Positions 1 through 10,242 are shown, counted from the stretch's first letter. The stretch is 64,000 nt of DNA from an uncultured Ruminococcus sp. (GCA_947624255.1 CANQJO010000004.1:113890-177889), one strand, 5' to 3'. The notes: generated by a model from the sequence alone, not told the origin. Made by a program: numbers and translations.

Positions 1-954
1 GTATTCAAGCGAAATTTTACTGCTGTTCTGAGTTGTGGTCTTGCCGTACTTGTTGGTTTCGGAATATGGAACATCAGTGGTATACGCAGGACTTCTCCAA
101 ATTCCCAAAATGACAGATTCAATCACGACAGCTCCTCCGGACTTATTGTTGAAACCATATATATTGGCGAAGACGAGGAAAATACCGATCCGACCGATGC
201 CGTGACCGAGGATAGCTCAATATCGGGTATGCCTGAGACAACAACGAATGCTATCGGAACAGCAGATACTGTGACAACATCTGCCGCAGCGGTAACGCTT
301 CAAAATGAACAGCCTCCTGTAACCAAAACAACCGGATCCGGTCATCATACTACCGAGTCTGCTACTACAATTACAACTACGCTTCATAAAGAATCGACAG
401 ATCACACCGCACCGGAGGTAACGACCCAAACTACGCTTACCAAAGCTGAAAATCAATCAACAACAAAAAACGAAGTAACTACCGCTGCATTTTCTACTAC
501 TACAACGATGGCAACCTTTTCTGCTTCAACTGATACAACGACAGATAGCTCAATATCTATTGCGACTACTATAACTTCAACAGCATATACCACGACAACA
601 ACAGCAAACTCCACGGTAACAAATACCACAACATCAAATGATGTAGATGCAACGGATACTACGACTACCGTTCCGCCGTACACAGACAGCTATATGATCT
701 CTCAGATAGAGACGATCACGTGCGGAGCAACGGTGTATTCTTTTTCCGGAGAAACTGTCCCCTATGAAAGCATTGGCAGTCTTACAGAAAGTATTGATCT
801 GATAATAAAAAATGAAGATAGCTCACTCATCAATATTACCGTGGAGATCTACGATGTTAATGGAGATAAAGACCGGAGAGCAGTGAAGCTCCCTATGTAT
901 GATATTTATTTACTTTATTACCGTGACCCGCAATATAGGGCTTCCGGAGTTTAG
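1..954 (+). CDS. Thr-rich membrane-anchored protein, 5' end outside window
   Basis: The reading frame is open from the first base of the window, so the start codon lies upstream; 318 codons including the stop are visible. The first visible residues form a hydrophobic segment (about residues 8-24) that could be a membrane anchor. A long Thr/Ser-rich stretch follows (about residues 70-225), typical of an extracellular linker. The last 90 residues are less biased (TITCGATVYSFSG onward) and may be a small folded domain. I recognise no family. A tail-anchored or RsgI-like surface protein is possible but unproven. A terminator follows 34 bp after the stop. Confidence 0.6.
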   Translation, partial: VFKRNFTAVLSCGLAVLVGFGIWNISGIRRTSPNSQNDRFNHDSSSGLIVETIYIGEDEENTDPTDAVTEDSSISGMPETTTNAIGTADTVTTSAAAVTLQNEQPPVTKTTGSGHHTTESATTITTTLHKESTDHTAPEVTTQTTLTKAENQSTTKNEVTTAAFSTTTTMATFSASTDTTTDSSISIATTITSTAYTTTTTANSTVTNTTTSNDVDATDTTTTVPPYTDSYMISQIETITCGATVYSFSGETVPYESIGSLTESIDLIIKNEDSSLINITVEIYDVNGDKDRRAVKLPMYDIYLLYYRDPQYRASGV

Positions 955-988
955 TAAACTCCAAATAAATTTAACTTTTAACAGCATG

Positions 989-1019
989 AAAAAAGGACAT
1001 CCTGCTGATGTCCTTTTTT
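989..1019 (+). terminator. Rho-independent terminator after the Thr-rich gene
   Basis: A 7-bp stem (GGACATC/GATGTCC) with a 5-base loop is followed by six T. An A-run on the left side means it could also act on the minus strand. A second, weaker dyad (GGAAAGCTG/CAGCTTTCC) lies at 1057-1087, ahead of the convergent SPFH gene end. Confidence 0.85.
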
Positions 1020-1133
1020 CTTTTGGAGTGATAAACACTCCCTTATCCCTATATCCGGAAAGCTGTCTTTACCCCTTGCAGCTTTCCTTCGGTCAGATGA
1101 GCGGCTAATTTGATGTAATATGATCTTTCATTA

Positions 1134-2051
1134 TTATTCTCCGTTTTCTGTTGTAGTCTGAGCGTTATTCTGTGTTTCGCTCATATCGTCGAGATTTACG
1201 TCAATGAGAAGTCCGCTCCCGTTGCTGTTTCCGGTAACCTTGGGCATAACTCCATCCCACTTCTCGATCTGCTTGTTGATAAGGACTTTATCAGTGAGAG
1301 ATTCCTCAATAAGCTTGTTGGCATCTGCCTGAGCCTGCGCCTTTGCAAGTATCGCATCGGCATCAGCCTCAGCTGCGATGACCTTTTGCTTTGCTTCTGT
1401 CTCAGATATTACCAGTGCCTGCTGCTGTTCTGTCTGTGTTTTAAGCAGATTCTGCTCGGCTACCTGTTTAGCCTCAATAGCATTGTTGTACTCTGCGGTA
1501 AAATCAAAATTGACAATGTTGAATTTCTCTATGTAGATACCGTATTCATTCAGCTTTGAATCAAGATCGGTCTTGACCTCATCACCTACCGATTGACGCT
1601 TTGTAATAAGCTCCTCGGCAGTATAGCGTGCTGTAGCTGATTTCATGCACTCCTGAACAACGGGAGTGATGAGAACCGTCTGATAATCCACACCTACATT
1701 GCGGTACATCTCAGATGTCGAATCGGACACGAGTCTGTAATTGACAGCGATCGTACTGCTGACAGTCTGTAGATCCTTGGAGACTGCCGATGCAGGCGTC
1801 TCGTAAACCTGTATCTTATTGGACATATCCTCTACTGTCTGGATAAAGGGGATCTTAATGTGAAATCCCTCCTGATATGAATGATCGGAGACCTTGCCAA
1901 GAGTGAGGACAACGCCTGTGCTTCCGGCAGGAACTATAGTAAAGGAATTCAACAGGACAATGAGTGCAGCTGCAAGTATTACTGCCCACTTGATGCTGCG
2001 GAAATGATTGTTTGAACCTTCTTTATTGATCTCACGAATATTTACAGCCAT
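1134..2051 (-). CDS. SPFH/Band 7 (prohibitin-like) membrane protein
   Basis: A 305-residue protein with one N-terminal membrane segment (about residues 20-38), then a Band 7 domain (GSTGVVLTLGKV, AVNYRL) and a long Ala/Glu/Gln-rich coiled-coil region (EAKQVAEQNLLKTQTEQQQA). Family members (prohibitin, HflC/K, stomatin) form large membrane rings that organise proteases or lipid domains; the partner here is unknown. I chose the ATG at 2051 because GGAGGAG sits 6 nt upstream, whereas the longer reading frame would overlap the upstream gene without a ribosome site. It follows the DUF1836 regulator by 16 bp and probably shares its transcript. A second SPFH gene lies at 30.3 kb and an SPFH/zinc-ribbon protein at 35.4 kb. 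Confidence 0.88.
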   Translation of the reverse strand: MAVNIREINKEGSNNHFRSIKWAVILAAALIVLLNSFTIVPAGSTGVVLTLGKVSDHSYQEGFHIKIPFIQTVEDMSNKIQVYETPASAVSKDLQTVSSTIAVNYRLVSDSTSEMYRNVGVDYQTVLITPVVQECMKSATARYTAEELITKRQSVGDEVKTDLDSKLNEYGIYIEKFNIVNFDFTAEYNNAIEAKQVAEQNLLKTQTEQQQALVISETEAKQKVIAAEADADAILAKAQAQADANKLIEESLTDKVLINKQIEKWDGVMPKVTGNSNGSGLLIDVNLDDMSETQNNAQTTTENGE

Positions 2052-2067
2052 ATATAACTCCTCCTTA

Positions 2068-2637
2068 TTATTTGCGGTCAAGTATACCGGCAAGCTCATT
2101 TTCCATAATAGATTTCAAATAAGCACTGCGGTATCCCATTACCATAACGAACATGGCTTTGTGGAGCTTATCCTCATCAGAACGTATACTGTCTGAGCAT
2201 TTCTTTATCTCACGGGCAATAAGCTCACGGACATTTTCAGGAGCGAATGCTCCTTCATCTTCGGCAGTAAAGATTATCCGGCACAGAATATTATAGAGCA
2301 CTATATCATCTATAATATCGTCTGATGTATCCTCAACATCGCCGTTGATGTATCTCATGAGACGTGCGATATCCTCCAGTTTCATAACTCCCCGAAGCAT
2401 ATTTATCAGAAGAATACGAAGCACCTGACGTTCGGAATATTTTTTCCCTTTTGTAGAAGATACCCACCCTCGCTTGATCCAATTCTGGATAGTTGAGCCC
2501 TCCAGACCGGTTAGCCTTGAAAGCTGAGAGAGTGTAAGACCTCCCGTAGCCTCAATGACCGGAGATATAGCAGAGAAAGCCATCTCACTTATCCTTTCAG
2601 AGAATTTGATCGTTGTACCGGGGATCAATCTTTCCAT
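2068..2637 (-). CDS. DUF1836 MerR-like transcriptional regulator
   Basis: A 189-residue protein of the DUF1836 family. A MerR-like helix-turn-helix lies near residues 33-68 (LSQLSRLTGLEGSTIQNWIKRGW), followed by a helical effector or dimer domain. The ATG at 2637 is chosen because GGAG lies 9 nt upstream; a TTG two codons earlier sits only 3 nt from it. It is first in a two-gene unit with the SPFH protein, so it may control that gene and itself. A perfect 12-bp dyad in its own promoter supports autoregulation, but that is inference. Confidence 0.85.
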   Translation of the reverse strand: MERLIPGTTIKFSERISEMAFSAISPVIEATGGLTLSQLSRLTGLEGSTIQNWIKRGWVSSTKGKKYSERQVLRILLINMLRGVMKLEDIARLMRYINGDVEDTSDDIIDDIVLYNILCRIIFTAEDEGAFAPENVRELIAREIKKCSDSIRSDEDKLHKAMFVMVMGYRSAYLKSIMENELAGILDRK

Positions 2638-2667
2638 AGTCAATCGCTCCTCTCATGTGATGATATG

Positions 2668-2696
2668 ATTATATCATAGGTTCATATGAACTTCAA
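2668..2696 (-). promoter_or_regulatory. Promoter with dyad for the DUF1836-SPFH unit
   Basis: On the minus strand the -35 is TTGAAG (2691-2696) and the -10 is TATAAT (2668-2673), 17 bp apart. The perfect palindrome GTTCATATGAAC (2680-2691) lies in the spacer. A second dyad, ATGATAT-GATT-ATATCAT (2660-2677), overlaps the -10. MerR-type proteins classically bind within the spacer, which suits the DUF1836 product. Confidence 0.7.
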
Positions 2697-2937
2697 GTGC
2701 GGTTTAGCGACGATTTGAAATGATTTTACCGATTTTTTTGCATTTATCAGCGTTTTTCGCTCCTGATCATAATTTTTAAAGCTTTTTTGATATATTATAT
2801 TTTTCTTAGCTGCACAGATCTCCGGAAAGAGAAATTTGCCGAAAAAGCTTGACTGATGTCCTATGAGATGATTTTTCTTCATATATATAGATTGGTTCAA
2901 TTATTTGTACCGGAATCTCCCTGAAGGAGGTGATTAT

Positions 2938-3210
2938 TTGAAGGTCCGGCCAAATCAGAGAGCAGCAGTGCTTGGACAGTACATCATTGACAACAAAGCA
3001 ACTGTCCGGGCAACTGCAAAAAAATTCGGCATTTCAAAGAGTACAGTACATAAAGATGTGAGTGAAAGACTGAAAAAAGAAAACCCTGTGCTGTATGCAC
3101 AGGTAAAGGATATACTTGAGATAAACAAGCAGGAACGTCATATAAGAGGTGGAATGGCAACAAAACGGAAATATGAAAGCATAGCTGAACAGCGGAAAGG
3201 CTATAAATAA
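2938..3210 (+). CDS. spoIIID: Sporulation transcriptional regulator SpoIIID
   Basis: A 90-residue DNA-binding protein that matches SpoIIID through almost its whole length. It has the YIIDNKATVRATAKKFGISK helix-turn-helix, then STVHKDVSERL, and the basic C-terminal motif HIRGGMATKRKY. In Bacillus, SpoIIID works in the mother cell with sigma-E to switch gene expression before sigma-K. I start at TTG 2938, which has an ideal AAGGAGG 8 nt upstream; no in-frame ATG is usable. It stands alone with its own terminator. With sigK, yunB and a SpoVB-like flippase in the same window it suggests a mother-cell sporulation programme. Confidence 0.93.
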   Translation: MKVRPNQRAAVLGQYIIDNKATVRATAKKFGISKSTVHKDVSERLKKENPVLYAQVKDILEINKQERHIRGGMATKRKYESIAEQRKGYK

Positions 3211-3223
3211 AGACAAGAAGAAC

Positions 3224-3259
3224 AAAAAGTGTGTACAGCTATTTCTGCACACACTTTTT
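3224..3259 (+). terminator. Terminator after spoIIID
   Basis: An inverted repeat AAAAAGTGTGT...ACACACTTTTT spans the short interval after the stop. The A/T-flanked arms could work in both directions. Confidence 0.8.
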
Positions 3260-3267
3260 GCATTAGA

Positions 3268-3303
3268 GGACGGTGTTTCGTACAAGTAAAGCACCGTCCG
3301 CTG
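3268..3303 (+). repeat. Palindromic repeat element, copy 1
   Basis: A hairpin with arms GGACGGTGTTT / AAAGCACCGTCC, followed by GCTGC. The same sequence with paired changes occurs at 27169-27204. The consensus is GGACGGYGTTTCRTA-N-AAGTRAAGCRCYGTCCGCTG, which I split at the loop. This copy has no T-run after it, so it is not an obvious terminator. Confidence 0.6.
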
Positions 3304-3357
3304 CAAGGCTACACTTCAAAACCATGATCGGAATTCAAAATACACTCATAATAGAAA

Positions 3358-3701
3358 TCAAATGGTTTCGGCAAGAAATTCAAGCGTTACGCTTTGACAG
3401 TGCTGCTTGCCTTCACGAGGCTCTGTATTACAGCAATATCCCTTTGTTCCGATATAGGCGAAGATCGGTGCATAGCCGTCAAAATTCTTGTAGGTGCGTG
3501 AAACGCCGGCTTTATGACTACCGGAATTATCAAATGGAGAAACATCAATATTCACGGAACACAGCTGTTTTCAAGTAATGACGGCTCATAAGCGCAGGAC
3601 AGAAACATATCGACATTCCCATCAAAAATCTGTTGATTTATCGACACTCCGATTGATGTGATCAGTCTTTCATTGCTTATAACATACTCAATTTTCAGCA
3701 T
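3358..3701 (-). pseudogene. IS1380-family transposase relic
   Basis: On the minus strand, a start-like segment MLKIEYVISNERLI runs to a stop (TGA at 3552-3554). The next frame continues with VSPFDNSGSHKAGVSRTYKN and FDGYAPIFAYIGTKGY, the signature region of IS1380-type transposases. Only about 115 codons remain of a protein that normally exceeds 400, with one frameshift, a probable internal deletion and no C-terminal catalytic part. It is a dead fragment; I saw no clear terminal inverted repeats. Confidence 0.75.
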
Positions 3702-4018
3702 TTTTGATTTCACCCTCCGGGTGCTGTTCGCACAAAATGGTTCGTTTCAATGTTCAGAGAGGGGATTTTTTTACTTAAAAGTAGATTTTTTTGCATTTTG
3801 TGTGTCAGGCTAAACACAAATTTGCAGCTGTTACGGATCTCCTGTACTCTTACAGTCCGCCATCAGATACTGCACCAATTCCATTTTCTCTTGCTTAATC
3901 TTTGTTTTCCTGTGTTCATGCCCTTACTTCCATATTTTCTTATTGTGATTATCTGCATTTACACGGTTCTTTATTCAGACACCAATTGCTGCATTCATTC
4001 AGATCCAAATAGTCAAAT
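3702..4018. other. Intergenic stretch with no supported gene
   Basis: About 320 bp of AT-rich sequence between the transposase relic and the hairpin after gdhA. The plus-strand frame at 3750-4094 is hydrophobic, has no good ribosome site and resembles no family. I see nothing supportable here. Confidence 0.5.
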
Positions 4019-4052
4019 AGGCAGATATCTCAAAAATGCGGGATATCTGCCT
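4019..4052 (-). terminator. Hairpin downstream of gdhA
   Basis: A perfect 11-bp stem (AGGCAGATATC/GATATCTGCCT) with a 12-base loop, 105 bp after the gdhA stop. It lacks a strong T-run on either side, so it is a probable transcript end or stabilising hairpin. Confidence 0.55.
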
Positions 4053-4156
4053 TTAATGATTATAGCCTATTGTATATGTCTTTCATATTGTTGAATAACT
4101 TCTATACGATTACCCGCTTTAAGACAGAGGGAATCTTTACATATTTTGCTTTAAGA

Positions 4157-5527
<1,371 letters not shown>

Positions 5528-5558
5528 TTAATAATACTGCAAATGCAGCTCAAAGAAA

Positions 5559-5587
5559 ATTATAGCACTCCGGGAAAAAATTTGCAA
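5559..5587 (-). promoter_or_regulatory. gdhA promoter
   Basis: TTGCAA (5582-5587), 17 bp, then TATAAT (5559-5564) on the minus strand, 50 bp ahead of the gdhA start. Confidence 0.8.
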
Positions 5588-5643
5588 TACTGTAATGCTA
5601 AAAATTTTTTTAGGAGAATTTTTTCGTTTATCTGCACTAATTT

Positions 5644-6924
5644 TCAGCCAAACTTTTGTGCATCATCACAATAATTTTCATAGTGATCCAGATACTCCGA
5701 GGCAAGATACAGAGAGCCGCAGACAACCATGATCCCATTTGTTTCAAGGGTAAGCGCTTTTGCCTTTTCAACGGCTTCATCAAGTGATGAACACGCCTCC
5801 GCATCGGTATACTCCCCTGCCGGTTCAGCGAGCTTTTTGGCAGAAACGGCATTGACCGCAAAGCCGTCAACGGTAAAAATTTTACGGCTGTGTCCGGCTA
5901 TCATCGCAATTCCTTCTTTGTAGTCCTTTGTATCGACCATTCCCACGACCGCATACACAGGGCAATGCCACAGATAAAGCAGATCGACAAGATTTTTGAT
6001 ACCGTCAGGGTTGTGTCCGCCATCGACAAGAATATCCGGATCACGTGATACAAGCTGCAAACGTGCCTTGACCTGTGTATTCTCTAAAGCAGGTTTTATG
6101 TTTTCCTCAGATATATCAAAGCCCTTTTTTCTCAGATAACGGCAGGCTTCAACAGCTAAAGATGCATTGATAGTCTGAGCACTTCCGAGCATCTTCGTTC
6201 TGTAGCTTTCGCCCTCATAAGTAAAAGGCGTTCCATTGGTAACAGTGGGCATACCGCTGATACAGTGCTTTGTCAGGATAAATTCCGCATCGTTTTTCTT
6301 TGCGGCTGCTTTAACTATCCTCACAACATCCGGCGAATTACCGTCTGCAAGGACAACAGCCGAGCCATGCTTGATTATCCCTGCTTTCTGTTTTGCGATC
6401 TTTTCCACTGTGTCTCCAAGAATTTCCGTATGGTCAAGACCAATGGACGTTATCACAGACAGCAGCGGCGGAGGTATCACATTCGTGCTGTCAAGTAGTC
6501 CGCCGATGCCCGTTTCAAGAACTACTATATCGCACCTTTCACGCTCATACCACAGCATCGCTATCGCCATTGTTATCTCAAACCGGGAGTATTCACGGTC
6601 GGCTACACGTTCACGGACAAATTCTGCGATATCACAAAGCTGCTCATCACTGATCTCCTTGCCGTTTATCCGTATTCTGTCGTTGTAGCGAAGTATGAAC
6701 GGCGATGTGAACTGACCTGTTTTATATCCGGAAAATATCAGAGCATTCGATATATATTCCACTGTCGAGCCTTTGCCGTTAGTACCGGCGACATGGACAA
6801 ATTTAAGCTGATTTTCCGGATTCCCGAGACACTCCATAAGCTCCCGTGCTCTTGAAAGATCGGTTACCCTCCCTCCAAGACGGCTGTAGGAGTTTATGAA
6901 TTCCATACACTGATCAAAATTCAT
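5644..6924 (-). CDS. folC: Folylpolyglutamate synthase / dihydrofolate synthase
   Basis: A 426-residue Mur-ligase-like enzyme that adds glutamate to folates (and to dihydropteroate if bifunctional) using ATP. The P-loop VHVAGTNGKGST is near residue 44, the family motif SIGLDHTEILG near residue 163, and the C-terminal domain carries DGGHNPDGI. Its ATG overlaps the stop of the Dabb gene by 11 bp, so translation is probably coupled. It is the last gene of the T-box-controlled valS operon. valS-folC pairing is a familiar Firmicutes arrangement. Confidence 0.94.
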   Translation of the reverse strand: MNFDQCMEFINSYSRLGGRVTDLSRARELMECLGNPENQLKFVHVAGTNGKGSTVEYISNALIFSGYKTGQFTSPFILRYNDRIRINGKEISDEQLCDIAEFVRERVADREYSRFEITMAIAMLWYERERCDIVVLETGIGGLLDSTNVIPPPLLSVITSIGLDHTEILGDTVEKIAKQKAGIIKHGSAVVLADGNSPDVVRIVKAAAKKNDAEFILTKHCISGMPTVTNGTPFTYEGESYRTKMLGSAQTINASLAVEACRYLRKKGFDISEENIKPALENTQVKARLQLVSRDPDILVDGGHNPDGIKNLVDLLYLWHCPVYAVVGMVDTKDYKEGIAMIAGHSRKIFTVDGFAVNAVSAKKLAEPAGEYTDAEACSSLDEAVEKAKALTLETNGIMVVCGSLYLASEYLDHYENYCDDAQKFG

Positions 6925-7216
6925 AATCTATACAGGCACGGTCGGTCTTTACAGCTCCTATAAATTTTCCGAACTCCAAGTGAGCCGGATGTACCTGATA
7001 CGCATTCAGAGCCGCAATATCCTCAAATTCACAAACAAGAGCAATAGTATAATTATCGTCGGGAGCTTCTGCCGAATTGATGACGACCTCTCCCCTTTTG
7101 AGTACGCTGACATTCTCAATTACGTTATTGAAACGCTTTTTTGCCTCAGCAGCATTTTCATCAGCGGTACGTCCTCCTGCATCTTTAAGCTTGAACATAA
7201 CAATATGCCTTATCAT
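6914..7216 (-). CDS. Dabb-family (stress-responsive A/B barrel) protein
   Basis: A 100-residue dimeric alpha/beta-barrel protein of the Dabb type. It opens with the typical MIRHIVMFKLKD and has VNSAEAPDDNYTIALVCEF in the middle and HPAHLEF near the end. Members fold as small ferredoxin-like dimers; some are enzymes, many have no known function. It sits 12 bp after valS and overlaps folC, so it is co-expressed with both. Its presence between valS and folC is unusual and its substrate cannot be read from the sequence. Confidence 0.85.
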   Translation of the reverse strand: MIRHIVMFKLKDAGGRTADENAAEAKKRFNNVIENVSVLKRGEVVINSAEAPDDNYTIALVCEFEDIAALNAYQVHPAHLEFGKFIGAVKTDRACIDYEF

Positions 7217-7228
7217 AGCGATCGCTCC

Positions 7229-9847
7229 TTATCTGAAATTCTCCATAGATTGTTGTATTTTTGCCATTTTCTCCTGCGCATTGGCAAGCTTTGCCCTTTC
7301 AGCCTCAATGAGTTTCTCGGGAGCTTTGGCTATAAATCCCTGATTATTCAGCTTTCCGCTGAGGAAGTCAATGTCCTTCTGAACCTTTTCCCTTTCCTTT
7401 TCAAGACGTGCCAGCTCCTTTTCCTTGTCAACAAGCTCGTCCATGGGAATGAATATCCTTGCTGAATCGGTTACTGCATTCGCACAGTCCGTCAGTTCAA
7501 ACCTCTCCCCTACCTGAACCGCAGAAGCGGATGCAAGCCGCTCAAAGAAAACGGTGCATGACTCAAAAAGCTGTATATCGGCAGTTTCTATAAAGAGTTT
7601 CGCTTTCACAGACGGCGGAACATTCATCTCAGTGCGTGTGTTTCGTACTGCTCTTACTGCTTCGATTATTTTGCTGAAAGATCTTTCCTCCGCTGAATAG
7701 TCGATGTTTTCATCAAAAACAGGATAGCTTTCAAGAATTATCATGCTGCTGCCGTTTGTGAGCACCTGCCATATCTCCTCGGTAATAAACGGCATAAACG
7801 GATGCAGGAGTTTCAGCATTCCCTGCATCGCCCATACAAGAACAGCCTGTGCTCTCTCCATTGTATCCCCACCGGACTGTATCCTCGGCTTTGTAAGCTC
7901 AATGTACCAGTCGCAGTAAACGTCCCAAATGAAGTCATATATCTTCTGCGAAGCAACTCCGAGCTCGAATTTTTCAAGGTTTTCGTTGACTTCTTTGGCA
8001 AGCCTGTTGAACTTATTGATGAGCCATTTGTCCTCTGCCTCGAGCTTTTCGGGAAGTCCCCTGAACTCGTAGCCCTCCGGAAGATTCATCATTATGAAGC
8101 GTGAAGCATTCCACAGCTTATTTGCAAAATTTCGTGCAGCCTTTACCTTGTCATCAATATAACGCATATCGTTTCCGGGAGAATTTCCCGTAGCAAGCAT
8201 AAATCTCAGAGCATCCGCACCATATTCATTTATGACCTCTAAAGGATCAATGCCGTTGCCAAGCGATTTCGACATCTTCCGTCCCTGAGAATCACGGACA
8301 AGTCCGTGGATAAGGACAGTGTCAAAGGGAGCTTTTCCCATATTTTCAATGCCGCTGAACATCATTCTGATTACCCAGAAAAAGATGATATCATAGCCGG
8401 TAACAAGCGTATTCGTCGGATAGAAATATTTCAGATCCTCAGTCTCGTCGGGCCAGCCTAATGTTGAGAACGGCCACAGCGCTGAACTGAACCATGTGTC
8501 AAGAGTGTCGGGATCCTGCCTCATGGGCTTTCCGCACACGGGACATACAGCATGATCCTCTTTAGTGACAGTCATTTCGCCGCATTCATCGCAGTAGAAG
8601 GCAGGTATCCGGTGTCCCCACCATATCTGACGTGATATGCACCAATCACGGATATTCTCCAGCCAGTGGAAGTATATCTTTTCAAACCGCTCCGGAACGA
8701 ATCTCGTCTCGCCGTTCTTTACAGCTGCGATCGCAGGCTCTGCAAGAGGCTTCATCTTTACAAACCACTGTGTTGATACCTTTGGCTCAACCGTAGTTCC
8801 GCAGCGATAGCACGTACCTACATTGTGGCTGTGATCTTCGATCTTTACGAGAGCTCCCTCCTTTTCAAGATCATCAACTATCGCTTTGCGTGCCTCAAAC
8901 CTGTCCATTCCGGCATATGCAGGATAATCGTCAACGATCGTTGCATCATCATTCATCACGTTTATCACGGGAAGATCATGGCGCAGTCCTACCTCAAAGT
9001 CATTCGGGTCATGGGCAGGAGTTATCTTAACAACGCCTGTACCAAAATCCATTTCAACATAATCGTCAGCAATAACAGGTATCTCACGGTGAACGATCGG
9101 CAAAATGACCGTCTTTCCCACAAGATCGGAATACCTTGTGTCTTTGGGATTTACCGCAACGGCAGTATCGCCCAAAAGCGTTTCGGGACGAGTTGTAGCA
9201 AGCTCGATATAGCTGTCACTGTCCTTGATCTTATAGCGGAGATGCCAGAAATGCCCTGCCTGATCTTCATATGTGACCTCTGCATCAGAAAGCGAGGTGC
9301 GGCATTTCGGACACCAATTTATGATACGCTCTCCACGGTAGATAAGTCCCTTTTCGTAATAGTTGACGAAAACCTCCTTGACCGCCTTTGAGCAGCCCTC
9401 GTCCATTGTGAAACGCTCTCTTGACCAGTCACAGGATGAACCCAGCTTTTTGAGTTGTTCAACGATGCGTCCGCCGTACTGATGTTTCCATTCCCACGCA
9501 CGCTTCATGAAACCGTCTCTGCCCAGATCCTCCTTGGAAACGCCTTCCTTGCGCATTGCTTCAACGATCTTTGCCTCTGTTGCAATAGCAGCGTGATCTG
9601 TTCCCGGAAGCCACAGTGCAGCATATCCGTTCATTCTCTTCCAGCGGATAAGTATATCCTGAAGAGTTTCATCAAGGGCATGACCCATGTGAAGCTGTCC
9701 CGTGATATTCGGTGGTGGAATAACTATCGTATAGGGCGTTTTTTGCGGATCTGCCTCTGCCCGGAAGCAGCCCTTGTCGTTCCATTCCTTGTAGATCCTG
9801 TCCTCAAACGATCTCGGATCGTATGATTTTGCAAGCTCCTTTGCCAT
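7229..9847 (-). CDS. valS: Valyl-tRNA synthetase
   Basis: An 872-residue class Ia synthetase that charges tRNA-Val. The ATP-binding motif PPPNITGQLHMGHAL (HIGH variant) lies near residue 47 and the KMSKS loop GRKMSKSLGNG near residue 525. An editing domain, zinc-type cysteines (CDECGEM, CPVCG) and a C-terminal coiled-coil arm rich in Lys/Glu are visible. I start at the ATG at 9847, with AAGGAG upstream; a longer frame runs back into the T-box leader and is not coding. It is the first gene of a three-gene operon with the Dabb protein and folC. Confidence 0.97.
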   Translation of the reverse strand: MAKELAKSYDPRSFEDRIYKEWNDKGCFRAEADPQKTPYTIVIPPPNITGQLHMGHALDETLQDILIRWKRMNGYAALWLPGTDHAAIATEAKIVEAMRKEGVSKEDLGRDGFMKRAWEWKHQYGGRIVEQLKKLGSSCDWSRERFTMDEGCSKAVKEVFVNYYEKGLIYRGERIINWCPKCRTSLSDAEVTYEDQAGHFWHLRYKIKDSDSYIELATTRPETLLGDTAVAVNPKDTRYSDLVGKTVILPIVHREIPVIADDYVEMDFGTGVVKITPAHDPNDFEVGLRHDLPVINVMNDDATIVDDYPAYAGMDRFEARKAIVDDLEKEGALVKIEDHSHNVGTCYRCGTTVEPKVSTQWFVKMKPLAEPAIAAVKNGETRFVPERFEKIYFHWLENIRDWCISRQIWWGHRIPAFYCDECGEMTVTKEDHAVCPVCGKPMRQDPDTLDTWFSSALWPFSTLGWPDETEDLKYFYPTNTLVTGYDIIFFWVIRMMFSGIENMGKAPFDTVLIHGLVRDSQGRKMSKSLGNGIDPLEVINEYGADALRFMLATGNSPGNDMRYIDDKVKAARNFANKLWNASRFIMMNLPEGYEFRGLPEKLEAEDKWLINKFNRLAKEVNENLEKFELGVASQKIYDFIWDVYCDWYIELTKPRIQSGGDTMERAQAVLVWAMQGMLKLLHPFMPFITEEIWQVLTNGSSMIILESYPVFDENIDYSAEERSFSKIIEAVRAVRNTRTEMNVPPSVKAKLFIETADIQLFESCTVFFERLASASAVQVGERFELTDCANAVTDSARIFIPMDELVDKEKELARLEKEREKVQKDIDFLSGKLNNQGFIAKAPEKLIEAERAKLANAQEKMAKIQQSMENFR

Positions 9848-10150
9848 GATATAACTCCTTTTTATGAAATTGGCGGTATCTCCGAAAAACAGAAACGCCC
9901 CAAGCCGTAAAGACTCAGGGCGGACTTTTATCCGTGTTACCACCTGAATTCGGAGAAACTCTCCGCACTCACCGCAGCATTACGCCGCTCCCCTGTAACG
10001 TGAGGAACACGCCGCAGACTACACAGCATCACTGCCTTCACCCACAGACTCCGAAGCTACTTCACCGTATTGTTCACACTGCCTTGCACCCTCCGGCAGC
10101 TCTCTGTGATCGCAGATACGGCTACTCCTCTCCATCATCGCTTTGTCATT
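9848..10150 (-). promoter_or_regulatory. T-box riboswitch, Val specifier GUA
   Basis: The minus-strand leader of valS has the parts of a T-box. AGAGAGCTGCCGG and GGTGCAAGGCAG belong to stem I. The specifier context GGTGAAGTAGCTTCGGAG gives a GUA valine codon (complement of 10058-10060). The T-box bulge AGGTGGTAACACG is the complement of 9933-9945. A terminator stem CGCCCTGAGTC / GGCTTGGGGCG follows, then T-rich sequence. Uncharged tRNA-Val should favour the antiterminator and let valS be transcribed. Confidence 0.93.
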
Positions 10151-10156
10151 ATTTAC

Positions 10157-10185
10157 ATTATACACGATTCCGGAGAGGCTGTCAA
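10157..10185 (-). promoter_or_regulatory. Promoter of the T-box-valS operon
   Basis: Consensus TTGACA (10180-10185), 17 bp, consensus TATAAT (10157-10162) on the minus strand, placing the RNA start near 10150. Confidence 0.9.
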
Positions 10186-10209
10186 GAGATTTTTTTCAAA
10201 CCGCTTATC

Positions 10210-10237
10210 AAAAAAGGAGACACGAATGTCTCCCTTT
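10210..10237 (-). terminator. Terminator of the ABC exporter gene
   Basis: On the minus strand GGAGACA-TTCG-TGTCTCC is followed by six T. The stem is closed by a stable TTCG loop and lies 6 bp after the stop codon. Confidence 0.9.
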
Positions 10238-10242
10238 TGTTT

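Noticed and set aside
2682..2900. 72-codon minus-strand frame
   Set aside because: It lies in the promoter region of the DUF1836 unit, lacks a ribosome site and resembles nothing.
3750..4094. 114-codon hydrophobic frame on the plus strand
   Set aside because: No ribosome site, Leu/Phe-rich composition and no family resemblance; likely chance in AT-rich sequence.
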